Source: Actinomycetota bacterium (lineage in GTDB: Bacteria > Actinomycetota > Acidimicrobiia > Acidimicrobiales > Ilumatobacteraceae). Taken from it: 48,859 nucleotides of DNA. The stretch is from the NCBI GenBank assembly GCA_947454105.1, contig CANGIP010000014.1, positions 1-48,859 of the forward strand. Reading direction: 5' to 3'. The notes beneath the pieces were generated by a model. It saw only the letters and a program-made list of their open reading frames with translations. It ran no database searches and was not told the DNA's origin. Both the position numbers and the translations under genes were made by a program. This document shows, piece after piece, positions 25,502-33,925 of this stretch (position 1 is the first letter of the stretch; the number at the start of each line of letters is the position of its first letter).

Positions 25502-27586
25502 ATGACAGTTGCTGATTGGCGATTGGCTGTAGATATCGGTGGAACATTCACCGATGTAGTTCTCATGGATCGTGCGTCAGGCCGTGTCGTGGTTGATAAA
25601 ACCTTGACGACCCCCTCGGCCCCGCTCGACGGCGTACGCACTGGCGTGCGCCAACTTTTGGCTAAAGCTGGTGTCACCCCAAGTGAAATCACCGCTCCGA
25701 TCGTGCATGCCACCACGCTCATTACGAATGCCTTGATTGAAGGCAAAGTTGGTCGCGCTGGTTTAGTGACAACGACTGGCTTTGGCGACACCTTGCTCAT
25801 TCGTGACGAGCATCGTTACGACATGTACGACTTGCAGATCGAATTTCCGGCACCGCCGATTCCTCGCGAGCGCATTAGCGAAATTAATGAGCGCACAAAT
25901 GCCAAGGGTCTCGTCGTTGAAACTCCGACGGCTGCTGATCTCAAGCGCATTGCCGATGAATTGCGGGCTCAGAAAGTTGAATCAGTCGGTATCTGTTTAA
26001 TCAACAGCTATGCCAACCCAGCAAATGAGCGAGCAATCGCCGATTACCTCCGTGTTGAACTTGGCGTGCCGGTGTGCATCTCAAGTGAAGTGTCACCGCA
26101 GATTCGCGAATATCCCCGGATGATCACAACGGCATGTAACGCCGCAACGATGCCAGTGATCGGGCCATACCTTGACGAACTCACCAAGTGGTTGGCTTCC
26201 GAAGGATTCGGCGGTTCGGTGTTGATGATGTTGTCAAACGGTGGAGTTGTGTCCACAGATGACGCCGCTCGTACTCCCATTCGTTTGGTTGAGTCTGGGC
26301 CTGCTGCTGGTGCTCTTGCTGGTAGTTGGTTTGCTCGACGCTTAGGTGAAGAACGTTTGATGTGCTTCGACATGGGTGGCACCACGGCCAAGTCGTGTCT
26401 CATTGTTGACGGCGAACCCGAATTGACCAACACCTTTGAAGTCGCACGTATTTATCGCTTCAAAAAAGGTTCAGGATTCCCGGTCTCGGTTCCTTCTGTC
26501 GATCTCGTTGAAATTGGCGCAGGTGGCGGAAGTCAAGCATGGGTTGATGATCTTGGTTTGTTGAAGGTTGGACCCGAATCAACTGGTGCAATGCCTGGAC
26601 CGGCTTGCTACGGACGCGGTGGCACTCATGCTGCAGTGACCGACAGTGACTTAGCTCTTGGCATGCTTGACGCCGAATTTTTCTTGGGTGGCGACATGCC
26701 ACTTGATCTTGCAGCATCGCAAGCAGCGCTAGGTCGTATTGCCGATAAGTTGAAGTTGCCCGTTGGCGACACCGCTGCTGGTGTTCATGAATTGGTGAAT
26801 CAAAACATGGCGGCGTCATCACGTATGCACGCAGTTGAACTGGGTGCCGACCTTCGTGGTGTCACGTTGTTGGCCTTTGGTGGTGCTGGTCCGGTTCACG
26901 CATGTGGCGTTGCCGAATTACTTGAATCACCACGAGTTATCTTCCCGGTTAACGCCAGCGTGTTGTCAGCAATCGGCACTTTGGTGTCACCGGTTCGTAT
27001 CGACTTGGCGCGCAGCATGGTGCGACCAATTCAGGGCATTGATGAAGCCGAGCGTGATGCTTTATTGAGTGAACTTCGTGAAGAAGGTCATCGTGTTTTG
27101 ATTGCTGCTGGTGCCGATCCGGCGTCGGTGACATTCCGATATGGCGTTGATGCTCGTTACATCGGTCAAGGAAATGAAATCACGATTTGGATGGGTGAGG
27201 GAGACAAATTCCCTGGCCAGACCCTCGACATCGTGACGGCTTTCGAAACCGATTACCGCCGCATTTACGGACTCACGATTCCAGATGTTGGCGTTGAAGC
27301 CGTGACTTGGCGTCTATCTGCTTATGCCAAGGCCGAAGAGTTTGAACCATTGGTTGAACTTTCCGACAAGCAGGGCGCCCCTCATGGCACCCGTGCCGTT
27401 CGCTTCACGCGTCAAGGTGAACCGATCATGACACCGGTGTATCGCCGTGGTGATATTGGTCGCGGACAGATCATTGAAGGTCCAGCAATTATTGAAGAAC
27501 GTGAAACAACCGCCGTGATTCGTCCGAATTGGACCGTCACACTTGGCAGCGATGGCTCAGTCATTGCCGACCGGAAAGTGAAGTGA
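25502..27586 (+). CDS. hyuA: Hydantoinase/oxoprolinase family protein, subunit A (HyuA)
   Basis: This family uses ATP to open lactam/imide rings (N-methylhydantoin, 5-oxoproline) or to drive carboxylation (acetone or acetophenone carboxylase). The N-terminal ATPase-fold motif 'DIGGTFTDVVLMD' begins at residue 11, followed by 'HATTLITNALIEGK' and 'GLVTTTGFGDTLLIRDEHR'. The second phosphate-binding segment 'CFDMGGTTAKSCLIVDGE' is near residue 290, and 'FGGAGPVHACGVAELL' near 458. At 694 aa it matches subunit A of the two-subunit form. GGAGGAAG precedes the ATG by 4 nt. The substrate is unknown; the neighbouring importer and amidohydrolases favour a nitrogen heterocycle (inference). Confidence 0.88.
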   Translation: MTVADWRLAVDIGGTFTDVVLMDRASGRVVVDKTLTTPSAPLDGVRTGVRQLLAKAGVTPSEITAPIVHATTLITNALIEGKVGRAGLVTTTGFGDTLLIRDEHRYDMYDLQIEFPAPPIPRERISEINERTNAKGLVVETPTAADLKRIADELRAQKVESVGICLINSYANPANERAIADYLRVELGVPVCISSEVSPQIREYPRMITTACNAATMPVIGPYLDELTKWLASEGFGGSVLMMLSNGGVVSTDDAARTPIRLVESGPAAGALAGSWFARRLGEERLMCFDMGGTTAKSCLIVDGEPELTNTFEVARIYRFKKGSGFPVSVPSVDLVEIGAGGGSQAWVDDLGLLKVGPESTGAMPGPACYGRGGTHAAVTDSDLALGMLDAEFFLGGDMPLDLAASQAALGRIADKLKLPVGDTAAGVHELVNQNMAASSRMHAVELGADLRGVTLLAFGGAGPVHACGVAELLESPRVIFPVNASVLSAIGTLVSPVRIDLARSMVRPIQGIDEAERDALLSELREEGHRVLIAAGADPASVTFRYGVDARYIGQGNEITIWMGEGDKFPGQTLDIVTAFETDYRRIYGLTIPDVGVEAVTWRLSAYAKAEEFEPLVELSDKQGAPHGTRAVRFTRQGEPIMTPVYRRGDIGRGQIIEGPAIIEERETTAVIRPNWTVTLGSDGSVIADRKVK

Positions 27587-29157
27587 CCAAAATGGCCCGT
27601 ACTTTTGATCCCATTGAACTTGAAGTTTTGTGGCAGAGCTTGATCGCCACTGTGAATGAGCAGGCACGTGCGTTGCAACGCGCGGCATTCTCGCCCATCG
27701 TTCGCGAAGCTGGTGACCTAGCAAATGCTGTCTTTGACAAGCGTGGTCGCATGGTTGCTCAAGCGGTTACCGGAACTCCCGGCCACATCAACTCATTGGC
27801 ACGTGCGGTTGGGGCAATCCTTGATGATTACCCCATCAGCAGTTTGAAGCCTGGCGACATCATCGTCACCAACGATCCATACAAGACAGCTGGTCAGTTG
27901 CTCGACGTCACGGTGATGTGTCCCGTCTGGAAGAACAACGAAATCATCGCCTTCTTCGGTTCAACGATTCACCACACCGATGTCGGTGGCTACGGAATCG
28001 GTGCTGGAGCCCGTGATGTTTTTGAAGAAGGACTCTGGATTCCGATTTGTCGTTTGATGATCGGCGGCGAGCGTAACCACGATGTCTGGAAGTTCATCTT
28101 GTCAAACGTGCGTCAACCCGACCATATGGCTGGTGACTTGCAAGCACAGATGGCTTCTGGTGAAGTTGGAGCCCGCCGTTTGTTGGCCTTATGCGAACAA
28201 CACGATCTTGATGACATCGAAGAACTCAGTGATGAAATCATTGCTCGTAGTGATGCAGCAACTCGCGCCGCAATTCGCGAACTGCCCGCTGGCACCTACA
28301 AGGCAAGTGCCGAACTCGACTTGGCCGACGGAAGCCGCATTCATATTGCGTGTGCCATCACCGTCGACATCGACAAGGGTGAAATCTTGGTCGACTACGA
28401 AGGTTCATCTGGCGCCAGTCCGTACGGCATCAACGTTGTTCGTAACTACACCCACGCGTACACAACCTTTGCGGTTCGCGCGGTTTTGAACCCCGACCTG
28501 CCAAACAACTACGGCAGCTTGGCCCCAATTTTGGTTGAAGCACCAGTCGGTTCAATCGTGAATGCCGTGTCGCCGCAACCGTGTACAGCGCGTCACGTTG
28601 TGGGCATGTTCTTGCCGAACGCATTGCTCAAAGCATTGGCACAAATTCGACCGATGCAAGCAATGGCCGAAGGTGCTGGAGCAGTGTGGACGATGCAGGT
28701 CAGCGGAACCTACGACGATGGTCGTCCGTTCATTACATCTATGTTCACCTATGCCGGTGGTGTTGGTGCTCGCGCGACTAAGAATGGTTTGTCGGCGTGC
28801 TCGTACCCAACAGGTGTGTCAGCGGTTCCGGTTGAAGTCGTTGAAGCATCAGCACCTATTCGATTCTTCCGCAAAGAATTGCGTCACGGATCAGGCGGCA
28901 AGGGCCACACCATGGGTGGACTTGGTCAGACTGTTGAGTTCACAGTTGATGCGCCAAAGGGTTGGCAGCTCAATGCTGTTACTTCTCGATTGGCAGTTCC
29001 GCCGGAAGGAATTTTTGGCGGAGAAGCTGGCGAGTCGGGCAACTTCACGGTCAACGATGAATCAGTTCGTACGCAAGCGCGTGTTGCTTTGAAGTCTGGT
29101 GATCGTGTTCGTCTCGATCTACCTGGCGGTGGTGGCTACGGAGCAGTCGATAGCTGA
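27583..29157 (+). CDS. hyuB: Hydantoinase/oxoprolinase family protein, subunit B (HyuB)
   Basis: Partner of the preceding subunit. The N-terminus 'DPIELEVLWQSLIATVNEQA' and 'RAAFSPIVREAGDLANAVFD' are typical of HyuB, as are 'VTNDPYKTAGQLLDVTVMCP', 'TIHHTDVGG', and the C-terminal 'VPPEGIFGGEAGESG' and 'DLPGGGGYG'. I take GTG 27583 (GTGA overlap with hyuA, GGAAAG upstream); ATG 27592 is an equally plausible start 3 codons later. Together A and B form an ATP-dependent ring-opening or carboxylating complex in the cytoplasm. The length (524 aa) is normal. Confidence 0.88.
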   Translation: MTKMARTFDPIELEVLWQSLIATVNEQARALQRAAFSPIVREAGDLANAVFDKRGRMVAQAVTGTPGHINSLARAVGAILDDYPISSLKPGDIIVTNDPYKTAGQLLDVTVMCPVWKNNEIIAFFGSTIHHTDVGGYGIGAGARDVFEEGLWIPICRLMIGGERNHDVWKFILSNVRQPDHMAGDLQAQMASGEVGARRLLALCEQHDLDDIEELSDEIIARSDAATRAAIRELPAGTYKASAELDLADGSRIHIACAITVDIDKGEILVDYEGSSGASPYGINVVRNYTHAYTTFAVRAVLNPDLPNNYGSLAPILVEAPVGSIVNAVSPQPCTARHVVGMFLPNALLKALAQIRPMQAMAEGAGAVWTMQVSGTYDDGRPFITSMFTYAGGVGARATKNGLSACSYPTGVSAVPVEVVEASAPIRFFRKELRHGSGGKGHTMGGLGQTVEFTVDAPKGWQLNAVTSRLAVPPEGIFGGEAGESGNFTVNDESVRTQARVALKSGDRVRLDLPGGGGYGAVDS

Positions 29158-29216
29158 CGTATTTCGCGAGACTTTGAGTACTAACAACAGAGTTTGAGTA
29201 AATGGGGGAGGGGAAA

Positions 29217-30740
29217 ATGACAATAAATACTGATGGCGCGTGTTTCGGAGATCTGTGGCGTGATGCGGTAGCAACGCGCTCCAATGCAACGTTCTTAGTC
29301 TTTGAAACTTCATCTGGATCCTCGCACTCATGGACTTATGCCGAGTTTGATGATGTCGTCGCCCGTGCTGCTGCGAAGCTGACCTCCCTGGGCGTAGAAC
29401 AAGGCGACTCGGTCAATTTGGCTCTGACCAACTCTCCGGCCTTTGTTGCTTTGTGGTTGGCAAGCGTTCGACTTGGTGCGTGGATTGTCCCGAGCGATCC
29501 GCAGTCGCGAACACAAGAATTAGTTGAACATCAATCGCGAACAAACTCAAAAGTTGGAATCTGCTCGGTTCATCGCGCAGACGAATTCCGGGCTGCTGCT
29601 CTTTCAATTCCGGTGATTGCGATTGACGAAGATGATTGTGAATTGTCCGTGTTCGGAATGGAGAAGTTCACCAATTGGCCGAAGCTCAACATTCTCGATC
29701 GGGCTGCGGTGATGTTTACTTCGGGGACGACCGGACGACCTAAAGGCGTCGACATCAGCCAAGCCAACTACGCGTTTGCTGGACAAGTGATGGCCACGGC
29801 AAGCGGACTCACTCCTGACGATCGTCAGTTAGTGGTGTTGCCACTGTTTCATGCCAATGCGCAGTACTACAGCTTTGCTTCGGCGATTGCCGTTGGTGCA
29901 TCGGTGGCGCTCATGAGTACTTTCAGTGCAACGCGATTCTTGCAACAGGCCAAGACCTACTCGGCTACCCACGCCAGTTTGTTCGCCGCTCCAATTCGCA
30001 TGATTTTGGCACGAGGCAATACGCCGGTGCCTGGTTTGGCATTGAAGCATTGTTGGTATGCAATGAACATTGCCGAACATCAATACGCCGAACTTTCAGA
30101 ATTGTTGTCATGCCAACCACGACAGTTGTACGGCATGACTGAAACAATTCCGGCGGTGCTTACCGATGAATCTGCAGCGCCGCGTCCCGATTGCATGGGT
30201 TATGTCTCGCCGAGTTGCATTCTTGATGTACAAGATGCCGAAGGTCGAACGGTTGCTGTTGGAGAGATCGGTGAGATCGTGGTCGGCGGGACGCCCGGTA
30301 TCACTTTGTTCACTGGATATCTCGACGATCCCGAAACGACGGCAAAGAGTTATCGCAATGGTTGGTTCTTGACCGGAGATCGCGCCACGCGAGACGAGAA
30401 CGGTCGCCATTACTTTGATGGTCGTCGTGCTGATGTGTTGAAGGTCGCCGGAGAAAATGTCTCAACAGTTGAAGTTGAACAAGTGTTGTCAGCTCATCCC
30501 GACATTCTTGAGGCTGCGGTCATTGGCCAGCCCGATGACATTCGCGATGAAGTTCCGGTTGGGTTCGTGGTTGCCCGTGACCCGCAAAACGCGCCAACGG
30601 TTGCTGAACTTCATGTGTGGTGCGATGAACGTCTGGCGAAATCAAAACGACCGCGTGACATCACGTTTGTGGACGAATTACCCCGAACAAGTGTTGGCAA
30701 AATTCGTAAATTCATTCTCAAAGAAAGTCAACCGTCGTGA
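29217..30740 (+). CDS. AMP-forming acyl-CoA synthetase / ligase
   Basis: A member of the ANL superfamily, which activates a carboxylic acid with ATP and CoA. The phosphate loop 'MFTSGTTGRPKGVDISQANY' lies near residue 165-184, 'GMTETIPA' is the A5-type motif, 'GWFLTGDRATRDENG' and 'YFDGRRADVLKVAGENVS' are A7-A8, and the catalytic Lys sits in 'RTSVGKIRKFILK' at the very end. The 507-aa length is typical. ATG 29217 has GGGGGAGGGG upstream. In the locus it probably turns an acid intermediate into a thioester, but the acyl group is unknown. The 59-bp gap before it carries TTTGAGTA twice, 20 bp apart. Confidence 0.85.
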   Translation: MTINTDGACFGDLWRDAVATRSNATFLVFETSSGSSHSWTYAEFDDVVARAAAKLTSLGVEQGDSVNLALTNSPAFVALWLASVRLGAWIVPSDPQSRTQELVEHQSRTNSKVGICSVHRADEFRAAALSIPVIAIDEDDCELSVFGMEKFTNWPKLNILDRAAVMFTSGTTGRPKGVDISQANYAFAGQVMATASGLTPDDRQLVVLPLFHANAQYYSFASAIAVGASVALMSTFSATRFLQQAKTYSATHASLFAAPIRMILARGNTPVPGLALKHCWYAMNIAEHQYAELSELLSCQPRQLYGMTETIPAVLTDESAAPRPDCMGYVSPSCILDVQDAEGRTVAVGEIGEIVVGGTPGITLFTGYLDDPETTAKSYRNGWFLTGDRATRDENGRHYFDGRRADVLKVAGENVSTVEVEQVLSAHPDILEAAVIGQPDDIRDEVPVGFVVARDPQNAPTVAELHVWCDERLAKSKRPRDITFVDELPRTSVGKIRKFILKESQPS

Positions 30741-30762
30741 GACGTTTAGGAAGGACAATGCA

Positions 30763-31974
30763 ATGACTATTTTTAACGATGAACTCTTGAAGTCTTTTGA
30801 TGCTTCCATTGCCGATGTTTCGGTGGCCTGCACCATGCCGCCAGTGATTTACACGTCGGACGAATTCCTTGAATTTGAACAAAAGACGATCTTTGCTCAA
30901 GAGTGGTTGTGCGTTGGTCGTGTCGATCAAATCAAGAATCCTGGCGATTACTACACCACGACTGCCAATGGCGAGCATGTCATTGTGGCCCGCACCAAAG
31001 AGGGCGAAGTTCATGTCTTCTCGGCAATCTGTCAGCACCGCGGAATGCAGATCAAAGAAGATGCGGGCAACTGCGGGACCTTCACCTGTCCGTATCACCA
31101 ATGGGTGTACGGCCTCGATGGTCGTCTGCTCGGTGCACCCGCGATGGAGAAGACCAAAGATTTCGACAAGAAGCAGTGGGGTATGCCCAATCTGCGCGTC
31201 GAAGTATGGAAGGGCTTCATCATGGTCAACTTCGATCTTGATGCTGCGCCATTTGGCCCAACCATGTCGCGCTACGAGCCGCTGCTCGTTAACTACGATC
31301 TCGAAAATTCGGTGTGTCCCGGAACCTTCACATTGAAGGACTTGCCGTGGAACTGGAAAGTCATGATGGAGAACTTCAACGATGGCTATCACGCCAATCG
31401 TTTGCACCACACCATTCAAGATTTCTGCCCGAGCAACATGGCCGAGTTTCCCGTTGCATGGGACGACGCTTCTGGTGTCATCTTCCGCACCAACGGATAC
31501 ATCCATATCGATGGTGGTTTCAACGCCACTTCGAAAGCCTTGATGCCAATCTTCCCGATGCTGACCGAAGAAGAACGCTGGCGTTCAACTTTCGCCTTGA
31601 TGCCACCGACCTTGTGCTTTGGTACCGCCCCCGATCAGGCTTTCTTTTTCATCATTCGCCCCACGTCGCCCGACACGATTGATCTGGAAATTGGTTACTT
31701 GTTCCATCCATCAGCACTCGAACATCCGATGTTTGATTACTTGTACGAGATGAGCGATGCCGGCGTTCAAGTTTTCGTGAAACAAGACCAAGACGCCACG
31801 ACAAAAGTTCAGCGTGGTATGCATTCACAGTTCGCACCTCGTGGGCGATACTCATGGCAAGAAGAAAGTCATGTGCAATTCAACCGTTGGCTCGTGCAGC
31901 GTTATCAGCGCAACTGGCCAGGTCGCAAGATCAAGTTGGTCGCCGACAACACCGTCACAGAAAAGGCCGGATGA
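30763..31974 (+). CDS. Rieske [2Fe-2S] aromatic-ring-hydroxylating oxygenase, alpha subunit
   Basis: Rieske oxygenases hydroxylate or demethylate their substrates with O2 and electrons from a reductase. The Rieske ligands are Cys90, His92 ('CQHRGMQ'), Cys109 and His112 ('CPYHQWVYG'). The mononuclear iron site follows the DxxHxxxxH pattern: Asp207, His210, His215 in 'NFNDGYHANRLHH'. Length 403 aa is normal for an alpha subunit. I chose ATG 30763 because AGGAAGGA lies 7 nt upstream, although the frame is open much further back. The stop overlaps the RraA-like start in ATGA. No beta subunit, ferredoxin or reductase gene accompanies it. Confidence 0.92.
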   Translation: MTIFNDELLKSFDASIADVSVACTMPPVIYTSDEFLEFEQKTIFAQEWLCVGRVDQIKNPGDYYTTTANGEHVIVARTKEGEVHVFSAICQHRGMQIKEDAGNCGTFTCPYHQWVYGLDGRLLGAPAMEKTKDFDKKQWGMPNLRVEVWKGFIMVNFDLDAAPFGPTMSRYEPLLVNYDLENSVCPGTFTLKDLPWNWKVMMENFNDGYHANRLHHTIQDFCPSNMAEFPVAWDDASGVIFRTNGYIHIDGGFNATSKALMPIFPMLTEEERWRSTFALMPPTLCFGTAPDQAFFFIIRPTSPDTIDLEIGYLFHPSALEHPMFDYLYEMSDAGVQVFVKQDQDATTKVQRGMHSQFAPRGRYSWQEESHVQFNRWLVQRYQRNWPGRKIKLVADNTVTEKAG

Positions 31975-32615
31975 AAATTCCCGCTGCTTCCTCTTCGGCT
32001 ATTGCCGATGTTCTCGCGTTACGCGGGCAGAGTGGTTGGCTCACGCCTCCACTAGCTCCAATCGTGGCCGCGCGATGCCCAGTTGTTGGCGAAGTAGTGA
32101 CAGTGCAGATCGAACGTCGTGACTCTGGTGCCGATTTCAAACCGATGTACGAAGTCTTGTCAGCTGTGCAGGCGGGCAAGGTTCTCGTGATTGCTGGGGC
32201 TATTGATATTGGTGGGGCGATCTGGGGCGAAATCTTGACTGCTTCGGCTCAACAGGCCGGATTTGTGGGAGTCGCTATTGACGGTTTTGTGCGTGATATC
32301 ACCGCGATGCAGAACTTAGAACTACCGATTTATTCAAGCGGTACCGCAGTGGTGGGGCCGCTCGGAAGGGCTCACGTTGTATCGGTGGGCGAAACAGTCA
32401 ACATTCTTGGGCAAGAAGTTTCTTCGGGCGATCAGATCGTTCTCGATGATTCTGGGTGTGTCCGATTGGCATCACGTGATGCCCAGGAAATTCTTGAAGC
32501 TGCAGCACTATATGAAAAAGGTGAAGAGCAGGTTCTCGAAGCGCTCGCGGTAGGCGAGCGATTAAATTCGGCATACAGATATAAAGCCGATGTGGTCTCG
32601 AGGCTGAAGAGATGA
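31971..32615 (+). CDS. RraA-like / HMG-aldolase-like protein
   Basis: The 214-aa protein belongs to the RraA-like fold, which includes 4-hydroxy-4-methyl-2-oxoglutarate aldolase and oxaloacetate decarboxylase. The family motif is clear: 'GGAIWGEILTASAQQAGFVG' followed by 'VAIDGFVRD', where the Gly-Glu and the Arg-Asp build the metal/substrate site. In degradation clusters such enzymes cleave the final oxo-acid into central metabolites. The start ATG 31971 overlaps the Rieske stop. After the stop come two inverted repeats before the next gene. Confidence 0.78.
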   Translation: MKIPAASSSAIADVLALRGQSGWLTPPLAPIVAARCPVVGEVVTVQIERRDSGADFKPMYEVLSAVQAGKVLVIAGAIDIGGAIWGEILTASAQQAGFVGVAIDGFVRDITAMQNLELPIYSSGTAVVGPLGRAHVVSVGETVNILGQEVSSGDQIVLDDSGCVRLASRDAQEILEAAALYEKGEEQVLEALAVGERLNSAYRYKADVVSRLKR

Positions 32616-32635
32616 TCAGAAGCCAAAAGAGGGGG

Positions 32636-32656
32636 CTCATAACAACTTGTTATGAG
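32636..32656. promoter_or_regulatory. Perfect 21-bp palindrome upstream of the BMP lipoprotein gene
   Basis: CTCATAACAA (32636-32645), a central C, and TTGTTATGAG (32647-32656) form a perfect 10-bp inverted repeat with a one-base centre. The missing loop argues for a protein-binding operator rather than an RNA hairpin. No T-run follows on either strand, so it is not a terminator. It differs from the GGTCTGA operators. Confidence 0.6.
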
Positions 32657-32665
32657 AACGACGCG

Positions 32666-32690
32666 GAGTCACAAACTAAAGTTGTGACTC
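32666..32690 (+). other. 9-bp inverted repeat (RNA hairpin candidate) upstream of the BMP gene
   Basis: GAGTCACAA (32666-32674) and TTGTGACTC (32682-32690) pair perfectly around a 7-nt loop, ten bases after the palindrome. There is no T-run, so it is not a terminator. It could stabilise or regulate the 5' end of the importer mRNA, or be a second operator. Confidence 0.55.
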
Positions 32691-32761
32691 AGCGAATTAA
32701 TGACGCAATGAAGTCAGTCGCAAGATTGACGCGTGAACACAAAACAACAACAGGAGGAAAC

Positions 32762-33925
32762 ATGAAAGCTAATTTCCGTAAGCCGCTTGCGGCTCTCGGT
32801 TTTGCTGCGTTGCTCTTCACCGCATGTGGCGGCGATGACTCAAGCAGTGCACCAGCAACTGAGGCCCCAGCATCTAGCGAGGCACCATCGAGCGAGGCTC
32901 CGTCAACTGACGTCGCTTCAACTGATGCTCCCGCTTCTGATGTGTCGGCTCTCGACTCAAACGGTGACGGCGTGGTGCAGTTCGCACTCGCAATCCCCGG
33001 ACCGGCCAATGACGGCGCCTACTACCAGGCACTCGTCGACGGCGTGAAGGCATTCACATCAAGTAACGGCTTGCCCGATCCAATCATCGTGGACAAAATT
33101 GAAGCCGACAAGGCTGCAACCGCGATGGACGACTTGGCCCAGCAGGGTGTTGACGTGATTGCAGTTGGAGCCAGCGAAATTGCTGGACCTTTGGCTGACC
33201 TCACCGTCAAGTATCCCGACATCTTCTGGTACTGCAACTGCGGTGCTGGATTTGCTGATCTGCCCGGTTTGGCTCAGACCCTTGACGACTCGTCGCAAAT
33301 CAGCTATTCGGCTGGTTATGCAACTGGTCTCTTGCTCAAGGATGCTGGCAACAACAAGGCAACCTTCCTCGGATGCTGCGATCTCAACTTCGAAAAAGAG
33401 GCATACTTGTCGTTCGAACTCGGACTCAAGGCTGTTCTTCCCGATGCTGAGTTCTCGTATGTGAAGACTGGTGCATTCGACTACGACTTCGACAACACTG
33501 CTGGTGCAACCGAGGCCTACAACGCAGCTAAGGCTGCTGGTGTTGGCGCCGTGTACCCATACCTCGGTGGAGCTCTCGAGCCCATCGTGCAGTTGGCAAA
33601 TGCTGACGGCATCATCACGATGTCGGCTGGCTCATCGAAGGCGTGCGAAAGCACCGACCTCAAGTACGACATCGCCGTGAAGTTTGACGGTGGCGACTAC
33701 ATCCTTGAAGCATTGGCACGCATCGTTGCCGGTACCTTCAAGGAAGGCGAGAAGTTGACCTTCCAGATCGGCGACAACGCTGGTCCGGGCAAGTCACCTG
33801 GTGCAGTTATTTGTAACCCGACTCCAGAGCAGCAGACCGCTATGGACGAGATTGACGCAAAATTGGCAGCTGGCGATTTCGCAGCTGACCTTGGCGCAAT
33901 CAAGGGCCAGGCTTACGGTGGCTGA
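32762..33925 (+). CDS. BMP-family ABC transporter substrate-binding lipoprotein
   Basis: The signal peptide MKANFRKPLAALGFAALLFTAC ends in a lipobox (LFTAC) with lipidated Cys22, so the mature protein is anchored on the outer face of the membrane. A Ser/Ala/Pro/Glu-rich linker (about 25-65) leads to a BMP/PnrA domain: 'QFALAIPGPANDGAYYQAL', 'DLAQQGVDVIAVGASEIAGP', 'GYATGLLLKDAGNNKATFLG'. BMP proteins bind nucleosides or similar ring compounds and feed the ABC genes that follow. AGGAGG lies 6 nt before ATG 32762. The protein has 387 aa. The ligand is not predictable here, but a purine-like or heterocyclic one would fit the rest of the locus. Confidence 0.9.
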   Translation: MKANFRKPLAALGFAALLFTACGGDDSSSAPATEAPASSEAPSSEAPSTDVASTDAPASDVSALDSNGDGVVQFALAIPGPANDGAYYQALVDGVKAFTSSNGLPDPIIVDKIEADKAATAMDDLAQQGVDVIAVGASEIAGPLADLTVKYPDIFWYCNCGAGFADLPGLAQTLDDSSQISYSAGYATGLLLKDAGNNKATFLGCCDLNFEKEAYLSFELGLKAVLPDAEFSYVKTGAFDYDFDNTAGATEAYNAAKAAGVGAVYPYLGGALEPIVQLANADGIITMSAGSSKACESTDLKYDIAVKFDGGDYILEALARIVAGTFKEGEKLTFQIGDNAGPGKSPGAVICNPTPEQQTAMDEIDAKLAAGDFAADLGAIKGQAYGG

